Below, one piece after another: positions 26,403-33,062 of a DNA stretch of 64,000 nt. The notes under the pieces were generated by a model. That model was not told the origin of the DNA. It was given only the letters and a program-made list of their open reading frames with translations, and did not search any database. Numbering within the stretch: the first letter of the stretch is position 1; each line of letters begins with the position of its first letter. The position numbers were made by a program, and so were the translations under genes. Origin of the DNA: Anaerocaecibacter muris (GTDB lineage Bacteria; Bacillota; Clostridia; Christensenellales; Pumilibacteraceae); contig NZ_CALPCE010000009.1 in assembly GCF_943192945.1 (NCBI RefSeq), forward strand, positions 1 through 64,000, given 5' to 3'.

Positions 26403-26457
26403 CATATTTTTCGTGTCGCAACCGCATATAATTAAAAATTATTGTATGTGTAAACGA

Positions 26458-26486
26458 TTGAGAAAAACATAAAATTATGTTATAAT
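26458..26486 (+). promoter_or_regulatory. promoter of the sigma-factor gene (predicted leaderless)
   Basis: TTGAGA (26458-26463), 17-nt spacer and TATAAT (26481-26486) preceded by TGT. The ATG at 26493 lies 6 nt after the -10, at the predicted transcription start. Confidence 0.75.
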
Positions 26487-26492
26487 ATGTCG

Positions 26493-27077
26493 ATGGAATT
26501 CGACGATGATTCTTTATTTTTCAAAAGAATAAAAGACGGCGACGAAGCGGCGTATCACGAATTGGTGCGCCGTACTTCAAAGCCGCTCTATAACGTCGCT
26601 TACGGAATTCTCCTAAATAAAGAGGATAGCAAAGACGCGGTTATGGCGGCTTACGAATCGCTGTTTCAAAAACGCTATCTTTTGCAATATCCGAAAGGCA
26701 TTGCTTCTTGGTTGCGCGTAACCGTTTCCAGAAAAGCATACGACATTATTCGATCGAACAAACGCATGGTCTTTATGGATAACGACGCAATAGTTGACGT
26801 CGAAGCGGAAACGATCGCAACGCACGTTTTGCATAAAGACGTTATATACGAAAAATTTCTCGTACTCGATTGCATGAGCAAACTTACAAAAGAGCAACGC
26901 GAGGTAGTCGTGTTAAAGTTTTGCGGTTATCCCAACCGAATCGTTACGGAATTCACGGGTCTTTCCGCCGCGCAAATAAAGCTCTTATATAAAAAGGCGC
27001 AAGACATATTTATCGATTACTATAAAGACAGGGATATGTACCCCGATCCCAAGCCCAAGAAAAATCGCAAAAAGTAA
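26493..27077 (+). CDS. ECF-like RNA polymerase sigma factor
   Basis: A 194-aa two-domain sigma factor. Region 2 spans about 8-88 ('FFKRIKDGDEAAYHELVRRT', 'IASWLRVTVSRKAYDIIRS') and region 4 about 125-175 ('LTKEQREVVVLKFCGYPNRI' then an HTH). The C-terminus is a Lys-rich tail. No anti-sigma factor is adjacent. ATG 26493 is preferred over ATG 26487 because the -10 hexamer ends at 26486, which would put 26487 upstream of the transcript start. No Shine-Dalgarno is present, so the mRNA is predicted leaderless. Confidence 0.85.
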   Translation: MEFDDDSLFFKRIKDGDEAAYHELVRRTSKPLYNVAYGILLNKEDSKDAVMAAYESLFQKRYLLQYPKGIASWLRVTVSRKAYDIIRSNKRMVFMDNDAIVDVEAETIATHVLHKDVIYEKFLVLDCMSKLTKEQREVVVLKFCGYPNRIVTEFTGLSAAQIKLLYKKAQDIFIDYYKDRDMYPDPKPKKNRKK

Positions 27078-27094
27078 GTAATAGCGCAAAATAA

Positions 27095-27137
27095 ACCCCC
27101 TCTTTCTCGACGTTACGGGAAGAAGGGGATTTTTTGC
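27095..27137. terminator. bidirectional terminator between sigma gene and prfA
   Basis: A GC-rich stem of about 13 bp with one mismatch (CCCCTCTTTCTCG / CGGGAAGAAGGGG) followed by a T-run on the plus strand. Confidence 0.75.
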
Positions 27138-27170
27138 TTGTTTTTATCAACGCGTCGACGACGTTACGCT

Positions 27171-28253
27171 TTATTTATCCTCGTCGCCTTCCAACCTGCG
27201 CGTTTGATCGGCAAGCCGCAACGCCTCGACCATTTTGTCGAGATCGCCGTTCATAAACTCGTCTATGCTGTACAGCGTATAGCCGATACGGTGATCGGTC
27301 ACGCGACCTTGCGGAAAATTGTACGTGCGTATGCGCTCGCTCCTGTCGCCCGTTCCCACCTGACCTTTACGAAGCGACGCATACTCCTCGTCCTTTTGAC
27401 CTTGATAGTAATCGTACAGCTTGGTCGCAAGCACCTGCATGGCGCGTTCCTTGTTTTTGGTCTGACTGCGTTGGTCCTGACACGTGACGACAATGCCCGT
27501 CGGGAAGTGCGTTATGCGTATCGCGCTGTCCGTCTTGTTTATGTGCTGACCGCCCGCGCCGCTTGCCCTGTACGTGTCTATTTTAATATCTTTGTCAAGA
27601 ATTTCCACGTCCACCGTTTCGGTTTCGGGCAGAACAGCGACCGTAACCGTCGAAGTGTGCACCCTGCCCTGCGTTTCGGTGACGGGCACGCGCTGAACGC
27701 GATGCACGCCGCTCTCGTATTTAAGGAAAGAAAAAACATCCTTGCCGCTTATGCCGAACACAGCTTCCTTTATGCCGCCGAGTTCGGTTTCGTTGACCGA
27801 AATATCCTCGACGGACCAACGCTTGCGCTCGGCGAACATGCGATACATTCTGCAAAGCTCCGCCGCGAACAACGCCGCCTCCTCGCCGCCCGCCGCGGGA
27901 CGAATTTCGAGCACGGCGTTCTTGCCGTCGTTGGGATCTTTGGGCAAAAGCATTATTTTAAGCTCATCGATTATATTCTCGATAAGCTCCGACAGCCGTT
28001 CGCACTCCTCTTTGGCAAACAGCACAAATTCCTGATCGTCCGACTTTTGCATTTCCACCGCGTCCGAATAATCGGCTTTGGCTTTTTTTAGCTCGCCGTA
28101 CTTTTCCACTATCGGTTCAAGCTCGCTTCGCTCTTTGCAAAGTTCCGCCCACGCCTTGTTGTCGGCGATGACGGCGGGGTCTTGCACTTTCAGATCGAGC
28201 GTTTTGAATCGCTCGACTATAATATCGAGTTTATCGGTTTTTATTTCCTGCAT
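27171..28253 (-). CDS. prfA: peptide chain release factor 1
   Basis: A 360-aa class I release factor that reads UAA/UAG and releases the peptide. The GGQ motif is in SGAGGQHINKTDS, and 'RSERIRTYNFPQGRVTDHR' marks RF1 rather than RF2. Length is standard. AAAGGA lies 7 nt before the ATG. The start overlaps the 3' end of the DUF1385::PrmC fusion by 13 nt, so the methyltransferase that modifies the GGQ glutamine is translated just before its substrate. Confidence 0.96.
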   Translation of the reverse strand: MQEIKTDKLDIIVERFKTLDLKVQDPAVIADNKAWAELCKERSELEPIVEKYGELKKAKADYSDAVEMQKSDDQEFVLFAKEECERLSELIENIIDELKIMLLPKDPNDGKNAVLEIRPAAGGEEAALFAAELCRMYRMFAERKRWSVEDISVNETELGGIKEAVFGISGKDVFSFLKYESGVHRVQRVPVTETQGRVHTSTVTVAVLPETETVDVEILDKDIKIDTYRASGAGGQHINKTDSAIRITHFPTGIVVTCQDQRSQTKNKERAMQVLATKLYDYYQGQKDEEYASLRKGQVGTGDRSERIRTYNFPQGRVTDHRIGYTLYSIDEFMNGDLDKMVEALRLADQTRRLEGDEDK

Positions 28254-30004
28254 ACAACAATCCTTTCTATTCCGTCGAGGTCCTTGACGACTTCGCTTTT
28301 GCCTATCTTTTTGAACAGCTTAACCACTTCCGCCGCTTGGTCGTACCCGACTTCCGTCATGATAACGCCGTCGTCCGTCAAATGCTCGGCGGCGCAATCC
28401 GCGATAATCCTGTAAAACTTCAACCCGTCGTCGCCGCCGTCGAGCGCGATTCGCGGTTGCACCGTGACCTGCGGTTGCAAGCCGTCTATATCCGCGGTGC
28501 GCACATACGGCGGGTTGCACGTAATAATGTCGAACTTGCCCTCAATCGCCGAAAACATATCGGACTTGACTACTTCCACGTCCAAACCCTTGAAATTGGT
28601 AAGAGCGACTTGCAACGCGTCGTCGGAAATATCCGCAGCGGTCACAGCCGCATCCGTACCGCGCGCAATAACGGAAGCGATACAGCCCGAACCGGTGCAC
28701 AGATCGAGCACGCGCGCTTTTTTGTCGCCTATCTCTTCTACGGCGAGGTTGGCAAGCATTTCCGTTTCAAAACGCGGAATAAGCACGCGCTTATCGACGT
28801 TTATCTTAACGCCGCAAAAATCACTGTTTCCCAAAACGTAATCGAGCGGCTCGCCGTCAATCAGTCTGTCCGCATACTCGTTTGCCTTTTTTACAAGCCC
28901 CGATTTTATTTTTTGCACGCCGCCGAGGTCGCCGCGTCGCTTGTCCAAAATATCGCAGAAAATCCAGTCTGCGTCCTGCGGATTATCGGGCAAACGCTCC
29001 GCGAGCTTTCTGCGCTCGCAAGCGAAATCGCGCTCGTAAAAATCGATTGTAGGTTTGTTCGGTTCCGCGTCCAGTTCCAACACAGCATTAAACGCAACTA
29101 TCGCAACTTCCGCCATACCGTCGTCGGGAATACACGTAGACAGCTTTTGCAACGCCAGCCCGGGCGCACGCAACGCGTTGGTAAACTTGTTGTCGGGAAG
29201 CACTGCAAGCCCGCGCAACAGCTCGAACGACAGCCCGGCTATCAACGGCAAGAGCAAAAGCCTAATCATCAGCGTAAAGAAAAAGTTTTCAAACAGATAT
29301 TCGTACCCGCGAAACAACGTGAATATCCAGTTTAAAAGCGCGTACATCAATATTGCGAATATCACTACAAAAAACAAAAACGTCGTACCGCAACGATTAT
29401 GCTTGGTCGAGCATGACTGCACGTTCTCGACGGTAAGAGGCAAGCCGCGTTCGTAACAGTTGATTGTGCGATGTTCCGCACCGTGATACATAAACGTGCG
29501 CTTGATGTCAGGCATCAGCCGCACGACGCCGAGATACGCTATAAAAATAATCAGCCGCGTACAGCCCTCTATAACCGAAATAACGCCCACATTGTCGAAC
29601 GTCGTCCAACGCTTTATCGCCCAGCCGACAAACCACGGAAGCGCAATAAACAGTCCCACGGCAAGCACGACGCCCAAACCGACCGCAAGCGCAGTCGAAC
29701 CCTTGGACGGGGTTTCCTCCTCCGGCGCGCTCACTTCCGCCGACTTCAACAGCGACGACATACCGACGGCAAGCGAGCTTATAAACGATATAACGCCGCG
29801 CACAATGGGTATGCGGCTCGCCTTGGAACGCTTTTTAAGCCGTTCGGTTTTAAGCTCTATCTGCCCGTCGGGCGCGCGCACAGCCAACGCGACGGAGCTT
29901 GCTCCGCGCATCATTACGCCCTCCAACAACGCTTGCCCGCCAATAAAGGTGCGGCGCGTCTTGCGAGCGGTATCGTATTTGTTATCTTTACTCTTTTTTG
30001 CCAT
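28241..30004 (-). CDS. prmC: fusion of DUF1385 membrane protein and PrmC release-factor methyltransferase
   Basis: A 587-aa fusion. Residues 1 to about 320 form a DUF1385 protein: IGGQALLEGVMMRGA, 'YHGAEHRTINCYERGLPLT' and several TM segments (about 105-130, 145-165, 200-235 and 245-280). Residues about 330-587 form PrmC: 'DKRVLIPRFETE', SAM motif 'VLDLCTGSGCIASVIA' and the NPPY catalytic motif ITCNPPYV. PrmC methylates the GGQ glutamine of RF1/RF2. In other Clostridia DUF1385 and prmC are usually separate neighbours. No stop or new start separates them here. ATG 30004 has no Shine-Dalgarno and directly follows a terminator-like hairpin. Confidence 0.9.
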   Translation of the reverse strand: MAKKSKDNKYDTARKTRRTFIGGQALLEGVMMRGASSVALAVRAPDGQIELKTERLKKRSKASRIPIVRGVISFISSLAVGMSSLLKSAEVSAPEEETPSKGSTALAVGLGVVLAVGLFIALPWFVGWAIKRWTTFDNVGVISVIEGCTRLIIFIAYLGVVRLMPDIKRTFMYHGAEHRTINCYERGLPLTVENVQSCSTKHNRCGTTFLFFVVIFAILMYALLNWIFTLFRGYEYLFENFFFTLMIRLLLLPLIAGLSFELLRGLAVLPDNKFTNALRAPGLALQKLSTCIPDDGMAEVAIVAFNAVLELDAEPNKPTIDFYERDFACERRKLAERLPDNPQDADWIFCDILDKRRGDLGGVQKIKSGLVKKANEYADRLIDGEPLDYVLGNSDFCGVKINVDKRVLIPRFETEMLANLAVEEIGDKKARVLDLCTGSGCIASVIARGTDAAVTAADISDDALQVALTNFKGLDVEVVKSDMFSAIEGKFDIITCNPPYVRTADIDGLQPQVTVQPRIALDGGDDGLKFYRIIADCAAEHLTDDGVIMTEVGYDQAAEVVKLFKKIGKSEVVKDLDGIERIVVCRK

Positions 30005-30009
30005 ATAAG

Positions 30010-30035
30010 AAAAAATCGAAACGCCCGCGTTTCGA
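30010..30035 (-). terminator. terminator-like hairpin just before DUF1385::prmC
   Basis: On the minus strand TCGAAACGC / GCGTTTCGA (30016-30035) is followed by TTTTTT, ending 5 nt before the ATG. This is the second of two tandem hairpins after rpmE and could act as an attenuator. Confidence 0.6.
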
Positions 30036-30038
30036 CAT

Positions 30039-30070
30039 AAAAAAAACGGCGGACGAAAACCGCCCGCCGT
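30039..30070 (-). terminator. Rho-independent terminator of rpmE
   Basis: A 10-bp GC-rich stem with one mismatch (30046-30070), followed on the minus strand by an 8-nt T-run, starting 10 nt after the rpmE stop. Confidence 0.75.
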
Positions 30071-30079
30071 GATCGACCG

Positions 30080-30292
30080 CTATTTACCGGATTTGCCCGA
30101 ACGCTCGTTAAAGCGCGCGATACGTCCGCCCGTTTCCGCCTGCTTCTGCTTGCCGGTGTAGAACGGATGACACTGCGCGCAAATATCGACCTTCATAACG
30201 TCGCCTTTCTGTGTGGAGCCGGTAACGAACTTCGCGCCGCAAGCGCACTCCACCGTTACTTCGTGATAATCGGGATGTATATTCTGTTTCAT
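30080..30292 (-). CDS. rpmE: 50S ribosomal protein L31 (zinc-binding form)
   Basis: A 70-aa bL31. '[19 protein letters not shown]' and '[16 protein letters not shown]' are diagnostic. Four cysteines (16, 18, 37, 40) show the zinc-binding C+ type. The Shine-Dalgarno is GAGAGG. It has a consensus promoter with a perfect palindrome across the predicted start site and is followed by two tandem terminator hairpins before DUF1385::prmC. Confidence 0.97.
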   Translation of the reverse strand: MKQNIHPDYHEVTVECACGAKFVTGSTQKGDVMKVDICAQCHPFYTGKQKQAETGGRIARFNERSGKSGK

Positions 30293-30309
30293 GGTTATTA
30301 TACCTCTCT

Positions 30310-30326
30310 ATTGTTAGCCTAACAAT
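30310..30326. promoter_or_regulatory. palindromic operator at rpmE start site
   Basis: Perfect 8-bp inverted repeat with a 1-nt centre (ATTGTTAG C CTAACAAT). It overlaps the -10 by 2 nt, and its centre coincides with the predicted +1 of rpmE, so it more likely acts as DNA than as an RNA hairpin. Confidence 0.55.
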
Positions 30327-30353
30327 TATACACCCAAACACGACCGCTGTCAA
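30325..30353 (-). promoter_or_regulatory. promoter of rpmE
   Basis: Perfect consensus TTGACA (30348-30353), 17-nt spacer, TATAAT (30325-30330) on the minus strand. Confidence 0.9.
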
Positions 30354-30417
30354 GCGTTTTATGCGCGTCGCGTGCAAATTTACGCCGTAATTCGAGTGTC
30401 TTATATTTACAGTTTGA

Positions 30418-31434
30418 TTATATCTTGATCAAAGTTTTAAGCGAGCCGTCCTCCGCGCCGCTCGACAGCCGCTCGTATACTTCCGCCGCCTTATCGAACG
30501 GGATGGGCTCGGCGTGCAACAAGTCCACGTTGACGGTCTTATTGGCAAGCAGGTTGATAGCCGAAGAATAGTTTTTGCCGCAGTCCGTAACGGTAAAAAG
30601 GTCGAGCCGTTTTTCAATCAGTTCGCCGACGTTGCAGGACAGCGCGTTTTCCGCATACCGCCCTATCACGGCTATTTTGCCGCGCGTCGCCGTATAGTCG
30701 CACACGCTTTGGAGCGGCATGCCCGACCCCACAAAGTACGCGCACGAATCCGCCATGTGTCCGCCCGTAAGGCTCAATATCTTTTTGCAAACGTCGTCGT
30801 TTACGGCGTTGACCGTAAAATACACGCCCGACTGTTGCGCGAGCGCAAGCATTTCCTCACGCATATCGACGACGATAGGCACAGCCTGATAGTACATTGC
30901 GACCTGCGCAAGAATAATCCCCTCGACCGTCGCGCCCATTATGACTATTTGATCACCCTTGTCTACGCCCAACCGCGAAATTGCGTTAAGCGCGGTTGCG
31001 ACGTGTTCGATAAACACCGCTTCCTCGTCCTTGATACGGTCGGGAATAATATACACGTCGTCGCAGGACACGACCGAAAAATCGCTCAAAAAGCCGTCCT
31101 CGTTCACGCCGAACAGCGCGGGCTTTTCGCAATCGAAATACCGCGAATCCTTACACGCCTTGCAGTTGTGACAGCTTGCGTGCGGCGAGGTTACAACGCG
31201 GTTGCCGCGCTGAATACCTTTTACGTTGCTACCGACTTCCGAAACGAACCCGACGCACTGGCGCACGGGAATAATCGGATACTTAACGTCCAACCGCCCT
31301 TCGTAAACCGCGACATCCGCGGGAGTGATTCCGCATATAAGGTTTTTCAGTTTTACGCAGTTATCCCCGACGGGCAACGCTTCCGTTTCGTCGAGTTTAA
31401 GCGTGCGCGGAGAGTGAATTCTGTACGCCTTCAT
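30418..31434 (-). CDS. zinc-type MDR alcohol dehydrogenase-like protein with altered catalytic zinc site
   Basis: A 338-aa medium-chain dehydrogenase/reductase. The N-terminal GroES-like domain has CGITPADVAVYEG, and the structural zinc cysteines are in SCHNCKACKDSRYFDC. The Rossmann domain follows ('QIVIMGATVEGIILAQ'). Where catalytic-zinc enzymes have GHE, this protein reads VRQCVGFV, so the His ligand is missing and a Cys is present instead. The substrate is unknown. ATG 31434 is preferred over a TTG 15 nt upstream; the Shine-Dalgarno is weak. Monocistronic. Confidence 0.85.
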   Translation of the reverse strand: MKAYRIHSPRTLKLDETEALPVGDNCVKLKNLICGITPADVAVYEGRLDVKYPIIPVRQCVGFVSEVGSNVKGIQRGNRVVTSPHASCHNCKACKDSRYFDCEKPALFGVNEDGFLSDFSVVSCDDVYIIPDRIKDEEAVFIEHVATALNAISRLGVDKGDQIVIMGATVEGIILAQVAMYYQAVPIVVDMREEMLALAQQSGVYFTVNAVNDDVCKKILSLTGGHMADSCAYFVGSGMPLQSVCDYTATRGKIAVIGRYAENALSCNVGELIEKRLDLFTVTDCGKNYSSAINLLANKTVNVDLLHAEPIPFDKAAEVYERLSSGAEDGSLKTLIKI

Positions 31435-31516
31435 ATCGCATTTCCGCAATCGGCTAATTATTTACGGTCGTTGTATAACAGTGAAGCGTCGAATTTTCCG
31501 TAACGATTGCAAATAT

Positions 31517-31545
31517 ATTATAACACAAACCGCCGTAAATATCAA
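31517..31545 (-). promoter_or_regulatory. promoter of the MDR dehydrogenase
   Basis: TTGATA (31540-31545), 17-nt spacer and TATAAT (31517-31522) preceded by TGT. Confidence 0.75.
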
Positions 31546-31614
31546 GTATTTAACGCGTCGTATTCACTTTGCGAACATGCGAAATATGCGGCGAAAAAAA
31601 CAGCGTTTTTTAAA

Positions 31615-31653
31615 ACGACAACGCCCCCGCGCGAACAAAATCGCGCAAGGACG
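31615..31653 (-). terminator. probable terminator of the SpoIIQ-like gene
   Basis: A 13-bp stem including G-T wobbles (31622-31634 with 31641-31653, 6-nt loop), followed on the minus strand by TTGTCGTTTT. Confidence 0.5.
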
Positions 31654-31739
31654 CATCAACCGAAAAACTTTTTTACTGTCGGAATAACCGTTAGATTAGC
31701 GACGATTGCCCGCGACGCATAAAGCGTTCGGCAGTTATT

Positions 31740-32348
31740 TTATTTATCGCCGTCAATCGGGAGCAAGGTGGACGGGTCGACGTGCTTGCCGTCCTTTTTG
31801 AGCTCGAAGTGCAAGTGCGCGCCCGTTTTGAGCTCGGACATCATGCTGCTGGAAGTTACGCCCAGCTTGTCGCCGGCTTTTACCGCGTCGCCCTTTTTGA
31901 CGGCAATGTTGCTGCCCAACGATTTGTAAATGGACACATAGCCGTCCGCATGCGTAACGGTAACGACGTTGCCGTCCATGGTCGTCTTTTCCACGTCGGT
32001 AACGGTACCGTCGAGAACGGACACAACGTCGCCTTCGCCTACAAAGTCGATAGCGGGGTGCCACTGCCAAAGGTCAAGCGTTTCCCACTTGACGAGTTTG
32101 TCGTCCGCATATCCCAAGCCGACCTGCGCGCCCTCAATGGGCATCATGACCGTGGGTTTGGTGTTGACTTCGTCGTCCGGCGGCGCAACGACGTTGCCCG
32201 TCGGTTTTTTATCGGGTAATGTAAATACCACCGACAAAACAATCACCGCCGCAATCACCAATACCGATACCGTAACGGCTATTGCGTACTTGTGACGTTG
32301 AAAAAAGTTTTTCTTTCTGTCTTTTGTGCTCGATTGATAGGTTTTCAT
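31740..32348 (-). CDS. SpoIIQ-like M23 peptidase-domain membrane protein
   Basis: A 202-aa type II membrane protein: one TM helix (about 20-45), a short Pro-rich linker and a LytM/M23 domain. The zinc ligands look intact: His and Asp in WHPAIDFVG and the second HxH in GAHLHFELK. The size and layout match clostridial SpoIIQ, a forespore-membrane protein that pairs with SpoIIIAH during engulfment; unlike Bacillus SpoIIQ, clostridial forms retain zinc ligands. GGAGG lies 9 nt before the ATG. A possible sigma-F promoter precedes it. A generic M23 endopeptidase is the alternative. Confidence 0.75.
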   Translation of the reverse strand: MKTYQSSTKDRKKNFFQRHKYAIAVTVSVLVIAAVIVLSVVFTLPDKKPTGNVVAPPDDEVNTKPTVMMPIEGAQVGLGYADDKLVKWETLDLWQWHPAIDFVGEGDVVSVLDGTVTDVEKTTMDGNVVTVTHADGYVSIYKSLGSNIAVKKGDAVKAGDKLGVTSSSMMSELKTGAHLHFELKKDGKHVDPSTLLPIDGDK

Positions 32349-32370
32349 GGTTTATTCCTCCGTACCGAAG

Positions 32371-32398
32371 ATTATTGCCAACATATTTTTACTTATAC
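32371..32398 (-). promoter_or_regulatory. possible sigma-F-type promoter of the SpoIIQ-like gene
   Basis: GTATA (32394-32398) and GGCAATAAT (32371-32379) on the minus strand match the sigma-F pattern GYATA / GGnnAnAnT, but the spacer is 14 nt, shorter than usual. Confidence 0.3.
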
Positions 32399-32434
32399 AA
32401 TCCGTCATAAAATTTTTACGACGCATGCAATCAA

Positions 32435-32827
32435 TCAGTAACAACCCGACAAAACGGGCGTTCCCACGCTGATATGCCCGTCGCGCAGGCACGCCATAAC
32501 GTTGTACTTCGCGCCGTTGGCAAGCGACTGCGTCGCGGCGCACACCCTCGGACTGAACGCGTATACTACTATCATGCCGTCCGTTTCCTCACGGTCGGTT
32601 TGGCTCGCGCCTATATGCGAAAGCGCGGCGTACATTTCCTCCTCCCCGCCCGAAAAATCGACGCGCACAAGCTCGTCGGCGCGATAACACAACCCGTCGA
32701 GCGAAGCGACGGGCATATTGTCGTAATACGCTGTGGGCTCGCCTATCCAAACAAGCGGACTGAACCACACGGCGACGAATACAATTCCCACCGCAAACAA
32801 AACGACGGCGACACACAGCTTTTTCAT
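32435..32827 (-). CDS. small secreted/membrane-anchored protein, possibly YwmB-like
   Basis: A 130-aa protein with an N-terminal hydrophobic segment (residues 5-23) and no further TM. The C-terminal half (VVYAFSPRV, then AKYNVMACL and a final 'ISVGTPVLSGCY') resembles by eye the end of YwmB-like proteins that sit near SpoIID/SpoIIQ genes in Bacilli and Clostridia. It is much shorter than YwmB, so this is a weak guess. A GGGGG stretch is directly before the ATG. It lies 86 nt upstream of the SpoIIQ-like gene on the same strand. Confidence 0.55.
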   Translation of the reverse strand: MKKLCVAVVLFAVGIVFVAVWFSPLVWIGEPTAYYDNMPVASLDGLCYRADELVRVDFSGGEEEMYAALSHIGASQTDREETDGMIVVYAFSPRVCAATQSLANGAKYNVMACLRDGHISVGTPVLSGCY

Positions 32828-32953
32828 ACCCCCGATTATTGACGCCGAACATAAATTTTAAACGCCGCCGCGCGTCAAAATTGCGCGCAAAGCAATAGAG
32901 CTGTCGCCGCAACCGTTCCCAATTTATCAAATGCATATACAAAAAAATCGCAC

Positions 32954-32985
32954 AAAAAAAGAGAGCAACGCGTGCGAAGCTCTCT
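32954..32985 (-). terminator. terminator of the hydrogenase operon
   Basis: Minus-strand stem AGAGAGC / GCTCTCT (32960-32966, 32979-32985) followed by a 7-nt T-run. Confidence 0.75.
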
Positions 32986-33062
32986 CGAAAATTTTTATAT
33001 TTTTTGTCTTATGTTATTGCAATATCGCGGCGGATATTTTTGCCGCGTCGTTATGCTATAAC

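Larger units (their letters stand above)
31435..31739. other. 305-nt intergenic stretch
   Basis: It holds the dehydrogenase promoter (31517-31545) and a terminator for the SpoIIQ-like gene (31615-31653). I see no gene in the rest; short ORFs on both strands lack ribosome binding sites. Confidence 0.6.
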
